From contig OX235270.1 in assembly GCA_944472135.2 (NCBI GenBank), forward strand, positions 50,406,352 to 50,470,351: 64,000 bases of DNA. The letters run 5' to 3'. The notes beneath the pieces are model-generated. The model had not been told where the DNA came from, searched no databases, and worked only from the letters and a program-made list of their open reading frames with translations. The translations under genes were made by a program, and so were the position numbers. Origin of the DNA: Trichobilharzia regenti. Lineage: Eukaryota > Platyhelminthes > Trematoda > Strigeidida > Schistosomatidae. This document shows positions 9,975 to 21,370 of the stretch, piece by piece. Positions within the stretch are counted from its first letter, which is position 1. Each line of letters begins with the position of its first letter.

Positions 9975-12615
9975 TAGGGATAATATATCCACTAGGTTGA
10001 AAACCTGTATAAATACATACTTTATGCATCTGTACAATCCATTCGGGAAATTGGGTTGCTTCTTTTGATGGCGTTGTGTAATATCACCAAGGCCTGTGCA
10101 CTGATTACATGTGGTACTTGGTACTCTCTAAATAGATAACTGTCGACATTTATTTGCTTATTATGAATCTGCTAAGGTGACCATGCACATCAAAATGTAG
10201 GTGAAGGTGTAGGAATGAATTTAGACAAAAGGATTAGAAAATCTGTGGATCTTCGTTTATCTAATCAACATGTAACAGGACTGATGCACACATCCTGAAT
10301 GGATGAAAAAGCTGAATCAGTAAAAGTACATTAAGCAGATCAGAACTTCATGCACTTAGTTTAAACCAACTATCAAGAAGTTCTAATCCGTAAGTGATGC
10401 CATTCAACTTTTTTGTTGTATTAAACAAACCTACTTAGAATGTCTTTCATTTGTTGTATTTTTCTGATTTGAATAAGAAAACTGCACTAGTGATCACAAA
10501 AAATCGACTTTTTCTAGTTAAATGATTTTCAGAGACCTATTCTTTTTTGTAATAAAATGGGCAAACTATACTATTTTAAAGAAATCACAATAAACAGTTC
10601 TGAGCCATAGTATAATATTCAGCATGAAGTTGTAAGGGGTTTGAGAAAAAATCTAAAAATATTCTAATAAAGTGAAGAAACTTGTGTTATGGTGGTGTAG
10701 CCGGGCCTATAAGTCATACTCTAGGCATTATTTGTGGAGTTTGGCCAGCATCAAGCACCTGGGAGGTACGTTTGATGACATTCTACAGAATATGTGTTTA
10801 GATGTATAAATGTTATGATACTTTCTTAAGAATTAGGATCAGAAGGCAATGATAGTTTTGGGGTTCTGCTAAGGAATAACAATTATGATAATTAAAATAA
10901 AAATAGAAAAATCCAGGCGAAATGAAATAATTATTGAAAAAATATGGACTGCTAAAAGAGAATATAGAGTTTGGTGCTTTCTTCCTGAATTTTTTGTGTT
11001 AGCTATTTTTGAATTGTAATTTTATTGGATAAAATAAAGGAGGATGAGGAAATAGTAACGTCAATAATGGTGACAATAATAATGATATGAATCAGTCACT
11101 GGTGCATTTATCTTCTCTTTTGTTCTTTTGTTTTAAATATTCAAAGTAGAAAGAAAACGGTGGCGATAACAACAACAGAAACTAGTGGTTAATGTAGCAT
11201 GAATCTTGTTAGATGTTTAAAATCATTCAAACTATTTGTGTGCAAATGATTACACGGAAAAGTGGTTTACATACAAAAACAATAAATCCTCTGTGATCTG
11301 GGAATGCGAAACTTAGTGAAACAGATAACAACAACGGATGAAATATTTTCTTTTCCAGGTTAAACATCTTTAAGGTATTTCGTTTAATGATGCATAGAGC
11401 ATTTTATTTTAACATATGTAAGGGCTGTTTAGTGGAAAGTAAAATGTACAGAATTAGTAGTGTTCTTATCAGACTGCTTATGTAAGTACAAATCAATTTA
11501 TGCATTTCTCGTCGTCTGATGTATTATTGTGTTTTGTTAAAAGAAATAAGATAATATTATTGGTGGTTCCGTTTCTTTCTATAGAATATAAAATTTATTC
11601 TTCAAAGCAGCTCAGAATTCAAGTTCTTATGACATTCTGTTCAACGTAACTTAAAAGTAGTCAACAACGTGATACATATATGATCGATAAATCAAATCAA
11701 TTGCACTGAACAGAACAGATGATATGTGTGGCATATACTTTTTGTCTACTCTAGATTGTAAGGTACTATAAGCTAATTACTTCACTCTAACAAAACATAA
11801 AGGTATGGTGTGATTATCTCTCAGAAATTCAGAAAAAGTTCGGTTTGTCATTTTCTTAAATCCATATAAAGTTGGTTTCACTCGTTAATCATAAGAACTT
11901 GGTTTTCAGTAAGCAGGTTAGATGACAATCAAGTCTGTTTGAATCAAAATATCTATAAGACCACGTAAATTACGGATTATGTGCTTCAGTGCTATTTTCG
12001 TAGGATTCTATGGAGAAGTTTAGTTTGCCACCTGCGTCGTCTATGTTAATGAACTTTCGAACAGTTTGTGTCAAAGGTATACCAAAGCACAGACCAAAGT
12101 TTATTTTGTTTATATATTTCTACTGTTTTTCATCCTGTCTTTCTAAACATGGAAAAATTATGATATTATAACTGACCACTACTGACTGGTTTTATGAATA
12201 TACTTGATCTTACAGTCAGTTCACGATAATTTATCGACTACATAAAATTAAAATACTGAGATTTGCTCTAAAAAGCCGTTTGGTGAAGCATTGTGTCACA
12301 GTAAGTCAGTTGTTGTTTTGATATAGAAATACCTTTTCATTTCAATGAACTGATTATTAATATTTAGCTTATTTTTCATGGAATTTAGTTGTTTTAGGCG
12401 TGTTTTCAAAAAAAATTCAGTGTGCTTAACTCATTGGTCAATGAACCTTTGAAAAGTTCAACTTCTTTCGCTTGAGCTATATGATTGAGTGAAACAAGAG
12501 GGGATTTACACTACCTGATGTTCACTGGCATTATACAGTAAATCAGAATATTCATGTCCTTTAATCATTATTCTCACAGAGGGGTAAAAGCATGAATAAA
12601 CTAAGTCTGATATTT
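9975..12615. other. no recognisable feature
   Basis: About 2.6 kb of AT-rich anonymous DNA. Open frames are short and of low complexity, and none of the repeat families was recognised. Confidence 0.55.
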
Positions 12616-12619
12616 GAGG

Positions 12620-12960
12620 ACAGTAGAAGCAACACTGTGGTGTGCGACAAAAATTTATAAACCTCATCCTTGGTGGACCAGCGGAGAGATACTTGAAAAT
12701 CTAAGCTTCCTGGATGATTCAGGTCTAGTGTTGAACAAAAGCAAATATCTACGGACCAAAAAGAACAACATGGCACGAGAAAAAACAGGACATCAAGTGA
12801 ACATGGAGAAGACAGGGTGATGAATAACTCGAATCAACAAAAACAAGCATCAGTCACCATAAATGAGAAAAATCAAAATGAAGTCGTCTCTTTCTGTTGC
12901 CTGGATAGCCAGTATTCTCTCAACCATTGAGAAGCAGCACGAATGAGAAAACGAGCCGAA
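12620..12960 (+). pseudogene. decayed RTE LINE fragment (late RT region)
   Basis: A 68-codon open segment contains LDDSGLVLNKSKYLRTKK and GHQVNMEKTG, which line up with the RTE stretch around DDLCLMS...KLVEEAA...VNIDKTEVMKI of the copy at 14300-17350. The following frames hold the counterpart of ITINGRDLKEVTSFTYL. It is strongly diverged and broken by stops, and is followed directly by a PLE-B fragment. Confidence 0.6.
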
Positions 12961-12984
12961 GGTTGATCAGATCATTTGAAAGAA

Positions 12985-13410
12985 CTTTTAGTGCTGCATA
13001 ACTGCACTTCAGTTTCTCATCCGGTTCGTTACTCAAAAAGTGCACTAAAAACAAATGATCTAAGATGGCCACATCACTGTGTGTATACAAGTTCAACTAC
13101 TTATGTGGAGCTAGTTACATAGGTCGAACTCAGAGGAATTCATCTTTACACGCTCGTGAACATGTTCCTGTTTGGTTTGGAAAAAGTGTAACTAAGTCAA
13201 TAAATAGTTCCACTTTGTCTCACCTAGTAGATAGTAAACATAACATCTAAATACATGAGTCATATACAGTTATATATCAAGTAATAAACAATATGCTTAA
13301 AGGCACACGATTATATTAGTTCGCTGTAGCTGAAGTTATAGTGATTAATAAATAAAAACTTGTTATGTGTGTGCAAAAGAAGCACATTCATCCTCTTTGT
13401 TTACCTTGGA
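12985..13410 (+). pseudogene. PLE-B GIY-YIG endonuclease domain, interrupted
   Basis: A 61-codon open stretch reads CVYKFNYLCGASYIGRTQR, the GIY-YIG core (here CGASYIGRT), then SLHAREHVPVWFGK with the expected EH. After a stop near 13248 the frame resumes with YQVINNMLKG, VAEVIVI (the position of the catalytic Glu) and VMCVQKKHIHPLCLPW, which match residue by residue the intact copy at 40013-40429. This domain is the DNA-nicking endonuclease that PLEs carry C-terminal to their RT. The RT part is absent: a 5'-truncated insertion. Confidence 0.88.
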
Positions 13411-13930
13411 CATAATTATGCATGTTTTCATGTCACTATTATGCCTTCTTATTCCTTATCATCTAGTTCACTTTACTCTATTATTACCTTCACTATGTGT
13501 TAACCTTTTGTAATTTACACTAAGCTTGTTATGTGTCTAGTATTTTATTACAGTTCACAATTTAACCTCTATCACTACACTTGACATCCGTCAGCCCTTG
13601 TTTGAACGTACACTCAGTGTTCCTCAATCTTGGTATTTGTTTTTGTGTATTTTGTGGTATTCATTTTCGTCGCACACCGTCAATGAAACTGATATTCTGC
13701 TGACTATTAATACATTAGTAAGCCACCCATTAATATATTCACACTTTATCTTATGTTCTCAATGTCTACACATTTTATATACCTTCATTTGACCATAATA
13801 AATAACGAATTATCACTTCATGTATATATATATATATACCCCAATGCAACTTTCGACATGATTTTCACATGCCTTTAATGGCTATTGTAATATCCATGGG
13901 TTTATAACTGTAGGGCCTGAAGAATTTATC
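13411..13930. other. T-rich stretch after PLE-B, possibly its 3' untranslated end
   Basis: Pyrimidine-rich on the plus strand, with a short TA repeat at about 13818-13840. It may be the 3' non-coding part of the PLE-B copy, but I could not match it firmly to the other PLE-B copies. Confidence 0.35.
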
Positions 13931-13934
13931 AAAA

Positions 13935-14290
13935 ACAATTATTACAACATTATTATCCCCTTGCGTACTGAGTGGAACACAGAGCTTCAACAATACATCT
14001 CCACTTTCTTCTATTTTTCGCCATCCTCTTCAGCTGGGTCCACGATTACCCATAATCTCTCATCTGTTCTTCACACGATCGCCTCCATGTAACCCTCGAT
14101 GTGACGTCAAACTCGTTGCTTCAAATTAAAATTCCATTCGAGTGATGGTCTAGCACGCGATATCATTCGGCAGCCTTCCAAATGAATGCATAATCCATCT
14201 CCACTTTCTCCTATATATTTTTTGAGCGATCAGCTCTTGGCTGGTTTGTACCCACCTTCATCCGTTCCGACTGCCTGTAGTTGTAACAAT
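13935..14290 (-). pseudogene. antisense 3' end of an RTE LINE
   Basis: The minus strand from about 14290 down to 13950 reads in broken frames WVQTSQELIAQKIYRRKW, a DIA block, an MGNRGPS stretch and LCVP, the same order as the C-terminus of the RTE copies at 17040-17340 (WEQTKQEPIAEQICRRKW). It ends with an AT-rich (TAATAA-like) tail at 13960-13935. It lies tail-outward, directly against the 5' end of the sense RTE copy, so the two form an inverted pair. Confidence 0.82.
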
Positions 14291-14379
14291 GCTTCTAAGA
14301 TAAATGAACGAAGCAAGTTCTGCAACCATACACCAGTTAACTTCTAATTACATGCCCATACATCGTCGAAATTCTTACA

Positions 14380-15545
14380 ATGTACGAAACTGGAAAGGCT
14401 GCCCAGATAGCCGCTGAAATGAGAAGGTACAGAATAGAAGTGTTGGGAATCTGCGAGAGCAGATGGAACGGAACTGGAAGGTGCCAACTACCTACTGGAG
14501 AGACAGTAATCTTTCCGGCCACCCAGAGGACAACCACGAGCACACCGAGGGAGTGGCCATCATGATGTCACCAACAGCAGCCAAAGCTCTCATGCAGTGG
14601 GAACCAATCTCCTCCAGGATAATGACAGCCAGGTTCAACTCAAAAGGAAGGAAAGTTACAGTCATTCAATGCTATGCGCCTACAAACGTCTCAGAACAAG
14701 AGAAGAAGGAGGCGTTCTACAGACAACTACAAGCAATAATGGACAACGTCCCAAATGGCGATATCAAAATCCTGATGGGCGACATGAATGCGAAGCTGGG
14801 AGGAGACAACACAGGAAGAGAACTCACCATGGGTCGTGAGGCCCTCGGTGAAATGAACGACAATGGTGAACTCTTCTCAGACTTCTGCGCCTTCAATGAT
14901 TTGGTGATTGGTGGTAGTGTGTTCAAACACAAGGATATACACAAGACGACATGGATTTCACCAGATGGAAACACCAAGAACCAAATAGACTTCATCTCAA
15001 TTTCAAGAAAGTGGAGACGGAGCCTACTGGACACAAGGTCAAGGAGAGGAGCAGATGTGGGTTCAGACCACTATCTAGTAGAAGGGACTTTCAAGGTGAA
15101 ACTAAAAGCCTCGAGGATAGCTGGGGATAGGCCACAATGCAAGTTCAACACTCAATTACTGAAGGACACAACCACAAAAGACACTTTCACTGCAACTGTC
15201 AGAGCAAAGCAGGAAACACTACGCGACATCACTGAAGAATCATGCGTGGAAGAACATTGGAAGTCTCTGAAGGCGATTCTCAACGAAACGTGTTCAACGG
15301 TTCTAGGAAGAAAGAAGAGACAAGACAAGGAATGGCTCTCAACGGACACTTGGAAATTAATAGAAGAGAGGAGAATGGTGAAAGAGAAAATGATTCAATG
15401 CAAGGACGGACAGGAGAAGGAGACGATGAGCTCAACTTACACAGCACTGGACAAAGAAGTGAAGAAGAGTGCTAGGAAGGACAAAAGACGATTCTACGAC
15501 AACCTGCCACTGAAGCTGAGAAGGCAGCAGGCAAAAGGGACCTGA
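14380..15545 (+). pseudogene. RTE endonuclease domain (AP-type), one frameshift
   Basis: The segment starting at 14380 gives MYETGKAAQIAAEMRRY and ICESRWNG, where the ESRW Glu is the metal-binding residue. After a frameshift near 14515 a 360-codon open frame (14463-15545) continues with HTEGVAIMMS (about residue 30), VIQCYAPTN (67-75), GDMNAKLG (106-113), TTWISPDG (162-169), QIDFI (174-178) and SDHYLV (201-206). All residues needed for phosphodiester cleavage (Glu, Asp-Asn pair, Asp and the terminal Asp-His) are visible. This enzyme nicks the target DNA to prime reverse transcription. It ends with a stop at 15545, where a second frameshift leads into the linker. Confidence 0.92.
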
Positions 15546-16430
15546 GGACACTATATCAGATAACCAAATCTCTATCCGGGAAGAGATCAACACAAGCGAA
15601 ACCTATAAAAGACAGCCAAGGGAACCCAATTACCAAGGAAGAAAAACAGATTAAACAATGGGCGGATCACTTCAAAGGACTCTTGAACCGACCATCACCT
15701 GCAACCCGTCCAGAAATACCAACAACAGCGCGCACACAACTGCAAGTTGACACCAATCCTCCAACGAGAGCTGAAGTCTTGAATGCAATCAAGCTTCTGA
15801 AAGCTGGAAAAGCAGCCGGACCAGATGGAATACCCCCTGAAGCACTGAAAGCGGACCCAGAGACGACAGCAGACATGCTGACTCCATTATTGCAAAAGGT
15901 CTGGAAGGAGGGAAAGGTGCCTACTGACTGGAGGAAAGGTTACCTCGTGAAACTACCAAAGAAGGGCGACTTACGCCTCACTCTGCAAGAACTGGCGAGG
16001 AATCATGCTCCTGTCGACGCCAAGTAAAATCCTGAGTCGCATCATCCTGGAGAGATTAAAGGACGCACTGGAGACAGAACTCCGACCAGAACAAGCTGGA
16101 TTCAGGAAAGGCAAATCATGTACTGACCAAATTGCAACTCTACGCATCATCATCACAGAACAAAGCATGGAATGGCAATCAAACCTCTACCTCAACTTTA
16201 TAGACTTTGAGAAGGCCTTCGACAGCGTTGACCGTGAAGTAATTTGGAAATTACTCGAGTACTACGGCGTACCCCAAATATTCATCAACCTTATTCAACA
16301 GCTGTACGACAACGGCACATGTCAAGTGATCCACAACGGAAAACTCAGCGAGGCGTTTGGAGTAAACACAGGAGTCAGACAAGGGTGCTTATTATCACCA
16401 ATGATATTCCTAATTGTGGTGGACTGACTG
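15525..16430 (+). pseudogene. RTE linker and reverse transcriptase, frameshifted
   Basis: From about 15525 the open frame gives DLRTLYQITKSLSGKR, a linker with PRPEIPTT-like text, then KLLKAGKAAGPDGIPPEAL (RT block 0/1) to 16027. After a frameshift near 15985, a 140-codon frame (16005-16427) holds RPEQAGFRKGKSCTDQIATL, FIDFEKAFDSVD (motif A, catalytic Asp at residue 67 or 73), GVRQGCLLSP (motif B) and ends at a TGA after LIVVD. An ACTGG duplication at 16426-16431 produces that stop. The catalytic Asp pair follows at about 16515 as DDLCLMS, with extra bases after GATTTCGCG destroying the FADD frame. Confidence 0.93.
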
Positions 16431-17349
16431 GATTATGCGTCAGACAGTGGGAAACGAGAAGACAGGAATATCCTGGACCGACGTGAAGAACCTAGAAGAC
16501 CTGGATTTCGCGTGGATGATTTATGTTTGATGTCACACACAATCGAAGACTTACAAGCGAAAACCGACAAACTGGTCGAAGAAGCAGCCGGCGAAGACAG
16601 GACTCCAGGTGAACATAGACAAGACGGAGGTTATGAAAATAACCAACCAACAACAACAACAACAACAACAGCAGCAACATCCAGCGTCAATCACCATCAA
16701 CGGGAGGGATTTGAAAGAGGTTACTTCATTCACTTACTTATCTAGGGAGCATTGTCTCAACTACAGGAGTCGGACGGACGAGGATGTCAAATCGAGCAAG
16801 AATCGGGAAGGCGAGAAACACATTCATCAACCTGAAACCAATCTGGAAATCTTCATCACTCAGCCAGCATCAAAACAAAGTTCGGTAGGATTTTCAATAC
16901 AAACGTCAAGTCAGTCAATTCTCCTATACGGATCAGAAACTTGGCGGGTGGGTCACAAAGAATATTTCCAACAGCCTTTTGCAGACCTTTATCAACAACT
17001 GTCTTCGCTCTATACTGAAGATCAGATGGCCGGCCGGAAAGAATCACCAACAAGGAACTATGGGAACAAACGAAACAAGAACCAATCGCCGAACAAATAT
17101 GCAGGAGAAAGTGGATATTGATTGGACACTCGTTGAGTGACATCGCGCGTCAGATCATTGCTCGAGAGGAACCTGAAAGGAGAGCGGCGTGTGGGACGTC
17201 CAAGGGTGAGATGGAGGAGATCGTGTGAAGAGGAGTTGAAAGAGTATGGACTAACATGGATGCAGGTGAAAAGTACAGCAGAAGACAGAAGCAAATGGAG
17301 ACGTGCAGTGGAAGCCCTATGTTCCACTAGGAACTCAAGGGAACAATAA
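16430..17349 (+). pseudogene. RTE C-terminal region with Gln-rich microsatellite, frameshifted
   Basis: Segments in alternating frames: KTDKLVEEAAGE, VNIDKTEVMKI, a run of ten Gln codons at 16635-16675 built of CAA/CAG, HPASITINGRDLKEVTSFTYL, then a four-base insertion shifting YLGSIVS to YLSREHCLN. Further on come a TKFGRIFNTNVKS block, a five-base insertion, YGSETWRVGH, then WEQTKQEPIAEQICRRK-like text and, at 17137-17349, a 70-codon open frame with GERRVGRPRVRWRRSCEEEL and VEALCSTRN. The ALCSTRN ending just before the repeat tail is typical of RTE proteins. Confidence 0.9.
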
Positions 17350-17355
17350 TAATAA

Positions 17356-18785
17356 TAATACATCGTCAAACCATTTGCACAAGTAGCCGACTTGTCAATC
17401 TGAGACCGAACACCTAGATCTGGTCAATCGACGGGCAAATCTTAACCGAATTAAACAATTCATAAGACCAGTTGCCCACGAAGTGACTGTTGATGCCCAA
17501 GTGGCCTAGTGAATAACGCTTGAATGAGGAGTAATTCTACATGCGAATTATTCATATGGTATTATGAGGAAAAAAGAAGTGACTAGTGGTGGTCCCACAC
17601 AGTTTATTGAGCAGTGTTCACACAACTGGATACATTATGAAAGCACGGTATTTATAATAACTATTTTCACCGTATAGTGTTGTTTGAACGTTGAAGTAAA
17701 AGTGCATGCCATAAGTGTACCATGTAATGGTATTGTTTGCGGATTCATATGAAACCTTTAGGATTCAATTTTTAATGGTGAATTTATCTACTTCGGTCTT
17801 TAATGCATTGATTACTCCCACATCTAGATGAGTTTACTGTTGGAAGGTAACAAATATTAGTAGTTTGAACAGGTTGAATCTGTTTCAGAGTCTTTAAAAA
17901 ATGCCTTTGATAAAATCAAGAAACTGTATAAATCAAAGATGAAAAAGTGTTTGGCCGCATAAAATTTGCACTCTGTAGTAAGAGACAAATCAGAAAATTT
18001 CTTTGGTACTGTCTCTTTCACCTTATTTTAAACTTATAGAAAACTTATTATGTTATTGATGTGGCAGACTTCTCCTACAGCTCACGTTTCAAAGAAAATT
18101 TAGATACCTGTACCAGAGGTTTGAGAGACCTGCTGGTAACATGCAGGTCACTGGTAGGGTGTCTATCGAGACCGTGGCCTACCGCTCACTCCTGAAATCA
18201 TGAAAACAAAAACAAAAACGAAATGAATTTCTCAATATTTCTATTAGTTGGAGGAAATTATCAAACGCTTGATCTACATACCACACACTCTTATTACATA
18301 ACTGCAAGACAAAATCAAACAGAAAATAAAAAATATGAAGATTGGAAAACTAATTTCTCGAATACTACTTACTTAATTGAAACAGCAGATTGAAGGAAGA
18401 AATACTTTCCTTTCCAATTACTACCTAATCATCGGCTCTAATCGAAATATAGTTTTTTTTACATCAAAATGTTTTACCAACCAATAATAATAGCTTTATT
18501 TGAAACAGTACTTACTGCAAATATCTAATTTTCTCCTTACAGGGCCAATAATAAATATAGGGTATTTAAATTAATAATAATTTACATTAATACTATTGTT
18601 CAGTGAGGAAATATAAAATTAAATCAAGTGAAAATATTAGTGACAGTGTAATACGGAGAGGAAAACAACTCCTTTTACTTAGAGTTCTTCAGCAAGTTGA
18701 AAATTTCATGTTTTACACTTTTCTCATCACACAAAATATGTGCTGAATAGGATATCGTAGATGTTTTGTACTTAGTCGTCCGAGC
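17356..18785. other. no recognisable feature
   Basis: AT-rich anonymous sequence. A small AAAACAAAAACAAAAAC run at about 18200 is the only local pattern noted. Confidence 0.5.
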
Positions 18786-18789
18786 ATAC

Positions 18790-19200
18790 AGTTTGGACTT
18801 GATGTGATTATGAGCAGTATTTTGTGCTCGAAACGTCATCAGCTAATATGACTGTATAATACTGTATATCAAAATAAAATCTTATATGTAATAGAGTTAT
18901 ACTCTACTAAAGTGACCAAGTTTTAGTCCAGGATAATGAAGCCATCAAGTGACATCACCAGACAAGCCCTCGAGTGGAACCCGAAAGGGAGGCGGTGAGT
19001 TGGTCGTCCAAGGGTGACTTGGAGGAGGTCATGCGAGGAGGAGATGGAAGCATGTGGACAGACCTGGAGCGGGGTGAAAAAGTTGCCAGAAAACCGGAGG
19101 CAATGGAGGTGCGCAGCTGAAGCCCTATGTTCCTCCAGGAACTAAAGGATATAATAATATTATAATAATAAAGTGACCAAGTTTTAAACTTATATCAGTA
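18790..19200 (+). repeat. PLE-A terminal repeat interrupted by an RTE fragment
   Basis: 18790-18925 contains TTGATGTGATTATGAGC, GCTCGAAACGTCATCAG and AAAATAAAATCTTATATG, and 19187-19197 completes the repeat with AACTTATATCAG. In between sits an RTE tail flanked by an 18-bp duplication. Removing 18926-19186 restores a continuous terminal repeat. Confidence 0.88.
18926..19168 (+). mobile_element. 5'-truncated RTE LINE 3' end with 18-bp target-site duplication
   Basis: The plus strand reads in one main frame DITRQALEWNPKGRR, a stop, VGRPRVTWRRSCEEEME, QTWSGVKKL and AAEALCSSRN, then the tail ATAATAATATTATAATAATA. This is the RTE C-terminus of a different subfamily from the copy at 14300-17355. 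TAAAGTGACCAAGTTTTA stands at 18908-18925 and again at 19169-19186, an exact 18-bp duplication. Confidence 0.94.
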
Positions 19201-19994
19201 GTTGCTTCTAGTTCTACCCAATCAGATGCAAGAAGATAGTTGTGTATCGAGCCAGTGTTCAGAATCTGGCAGGATTATATTTGCTAATTTCTTCCGGGAA
19301 TCCAGTCGTCTATCTACAATACCATTAACGTGTTCGTTTAGCCACACCTCACTCACCCTATTGACGGCCTTTAGTGCCCTTCCGCAGTGTAACAAGGTCA
19401 TTCTCAAGGATCCCGGAGAAAGAATTATAAGCAGAATACAAGAATTAACAAACGGTAATATTAGAATGATACCAGATCGTCTTAACTTCCATATGTAGAA
19501 CATCGAAGCAAATATTTTTCTGGAAAATAACATGATGTAGTAGGACCATGAGAGATCAGAGTAAGTACACAGTCCAGGGTATTAAATATTCAATTTGGTT
19601 TCAACTTCAGTGTCAACTATGATAGAAGAACCATTCGAAATAACCAGTTTACGTAAATGACGTTTGCGTCTGGAAGTGAAATTAACCACATGAAATTTTG
19701 AGGAATTAAGATTAAGACCATTTGACGAGGAACACTGACTAATTTCTGATAAAGTTATTCATTTTGGAACAGTTCAACTGATAGGTAAGTAGAAAAGAAA
19801 CAGTCAGATCATCTGCATTTCTAAACATTGGCTTCATCAGAATGGGGAAAGTGATGTGAGAAGGAAAACAGAGAAAGACAAAGAACCGCTCCTTGAGGAT
19901 CACCTGGTAGAGTAAATGAAGCGCTTGAGGACCATTGTGAACAGTGTGCTGCTTCCTATAAAAACAGTGGGGATGCAAGCACTTGGTAGTCCTT

Positions 19995-20046
19995 GATATA
20001 AGTATAAAACTTGGAAACTGTGGTAGAGTATATCCCCATTATGGAT
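19995..20046 (-). repeat. shortened PLE-A terminal repeat at the 3' end of the nested PLE
   Basis: The minus strand reads ATCTTATCCATAATGGGG, then TATACTCTACCACAGTTTCC and AAGTTTTATACTTATATCAAGG. The hammerhead-like half of the repeat and the end of the coding region have been lost by an internal deletion at about 20046. Confidence 0.85.
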
Positions 20047-21370
20047 AAGATCAATCAAGTACAATCAAATGGGAAAAAGATGAGTGTTTTTATAGTCATA
20101 ATAAGTAACTCGTTAAAATGTCATCATGCACGTGAATTGAAATACAATTTTGAGATTATTTATTATCCTCTTCTCATTTATCTGGCGGTAATAATATCTC
20201 CCATATTTCTGGTATTTCCATTGAGTCATTTCTGTTGCATGTGTTGGGATTCAGTAATTAATCTCTCACTCCACCTACGTAGGTTACTCCTTAGAATCTT
20301 AACCCTGTCCTACCCTATTGTGTGGTTGTGTGTTAATGCATGCAGTGCAATTGCTGAGCTTTTTTCTGAATTACTTATCTTTTCGGGGTCAACTATTCTT
20401 ACCTTAGCTAAATTCTTATGTTCCGACAATCTGATTACCCCCGATCTACTAGCTTGACCTGTAATAGTTGACCTCACAGTCATTGCAAGGTGTCCTTTAG
20501 CCTACAGAGCTTGTCTCTGAGTGAGTTTGTAGGTTTCAATGCCATCCTAATTCCTGCTTTATTGAGAATTTTACGAAGGGTCTCAGACGTCCCCTCCCTA
20601 TGTGGTATAACCAGTAGATGAATTATATTCTCTGATATTTATGTTATCATTACTAGTTTCACAATTGTTTTGATTTTGGCCATTTTCGATCTTCCTAATG
20701 AACTTTACAGGAAAGTTATTTAACACCAACGTCTCTTTTATCTGTTTTATTTCATCATTTAGGTCTAGTCTTGTGCTACTTAGTGTTATTGCTCCGTTTC
20801 TTAGACACTTAGCCAAACCAGCCTTTACAGACAACGGATGAGATGAATTAATGTCTTAATATATATTAGAATGCGTTGGCTTTTTATAAACACTAGTGTG
20901 CAGTTTACCTCCTTCTGTTCGTTTTATTTTACAATCTGACATAGCTGATTCTCCTTGTTCATTTTCCGATTCAAATGTGAACTTTATTCCCTTTACTAGT
21001 GAGTTTATATGTGTCAATAACTTGGAGATATGTTCTGCTTTTAACACTGTGTGTGAAAGTCTCATCCACATATCTCCACCATATTTTTGGACTAGGATTA
21101 AATGTATTAAGACCAATATTTTCTCCGCTGTCCATAAGTATATCTGCTACGCTAGGGGATATTGGTTATCCCATTGCTACACAGTCTGTTTGTTTATATA
21201 TTTTGCCCTGAAATTTAAAGACAGTAGATATGAGGCATAACTGAATTCCTGAAATAATTCTCTCAACGGGCAGCTTTGTCTTATGACTAAGTTCGGGATC
21301 GGAAATTAGTTCTCTTTTAACTGCTTCTAAGGCCGTATTGATTGGTATAATGGTGTAAAGACTAACCCTT
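19995..21370 (-). mobile_element. Penelope-like element, group A, nested in LINE C
   Basis: Minus strand, 21370 to 20050: IPINTALEAVKRELISDPEL, YKQTDCVAMG then a stop then PISPSVADI (RT motif with MGxP.SP), KIWWRYVDETFT (the YVDD motif, here YVDE), LLTHINSLVKGIKFTFESE, DCKIKRTEGGKLHTSVYKKP, and then the GIY-YIG region (20500-20440) with a frame break where NYIGQTSR would stand. The order RT then GIY-YIG identifies a PLE. It ends in a shortened PLE-A terminal repeat at 20045-19995. The second catalytic Asp is replaced by Glu and several stops are present, so it is inactive. Confidence 0.9.

Larger units (their letters stand above)
14300..17355 (+). mobile_element. RTE-clade non-LTR retrotransposon (SR2-like), near full length, with frameshifts
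   Basis: About 3 kb with an apurinic-type endonuclease (14380-15540), a linker and RT (15525-16640) and the RTE C-terminal region (16640-17340), ending in the short repeat AATAATAATAATAATA. Element size, single-ORF layout, domain order and a microsatellite tail instead of poly(A) are typical of the RTE clade, which includes schistosome SR2. The single ORF is broken by at least five frameshifts, so the copy cannot encode a full protein. It shares specific lesions with the truncated copy at 28325-29325. Confidence 0.93.

Noticed and set aside
14717..15034. 105-codon open frame antisense to the RTE endonuclease
   Set aside because: The opposite strand carries clear endonuclease motifs in the 360-codon frame; this is its shadow.
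16551..16733. Open frame with a long Cys run on the minus strand
   Set aside because: Antisense reading of the Gln-codon microsatellite of the RTE copy.
20011..20457. 148-codon open frame on the plus strand
   Set aside because: Hydrophobic shadow of the PLE-A linker and GIY-YIG region that lies on the minus strand.
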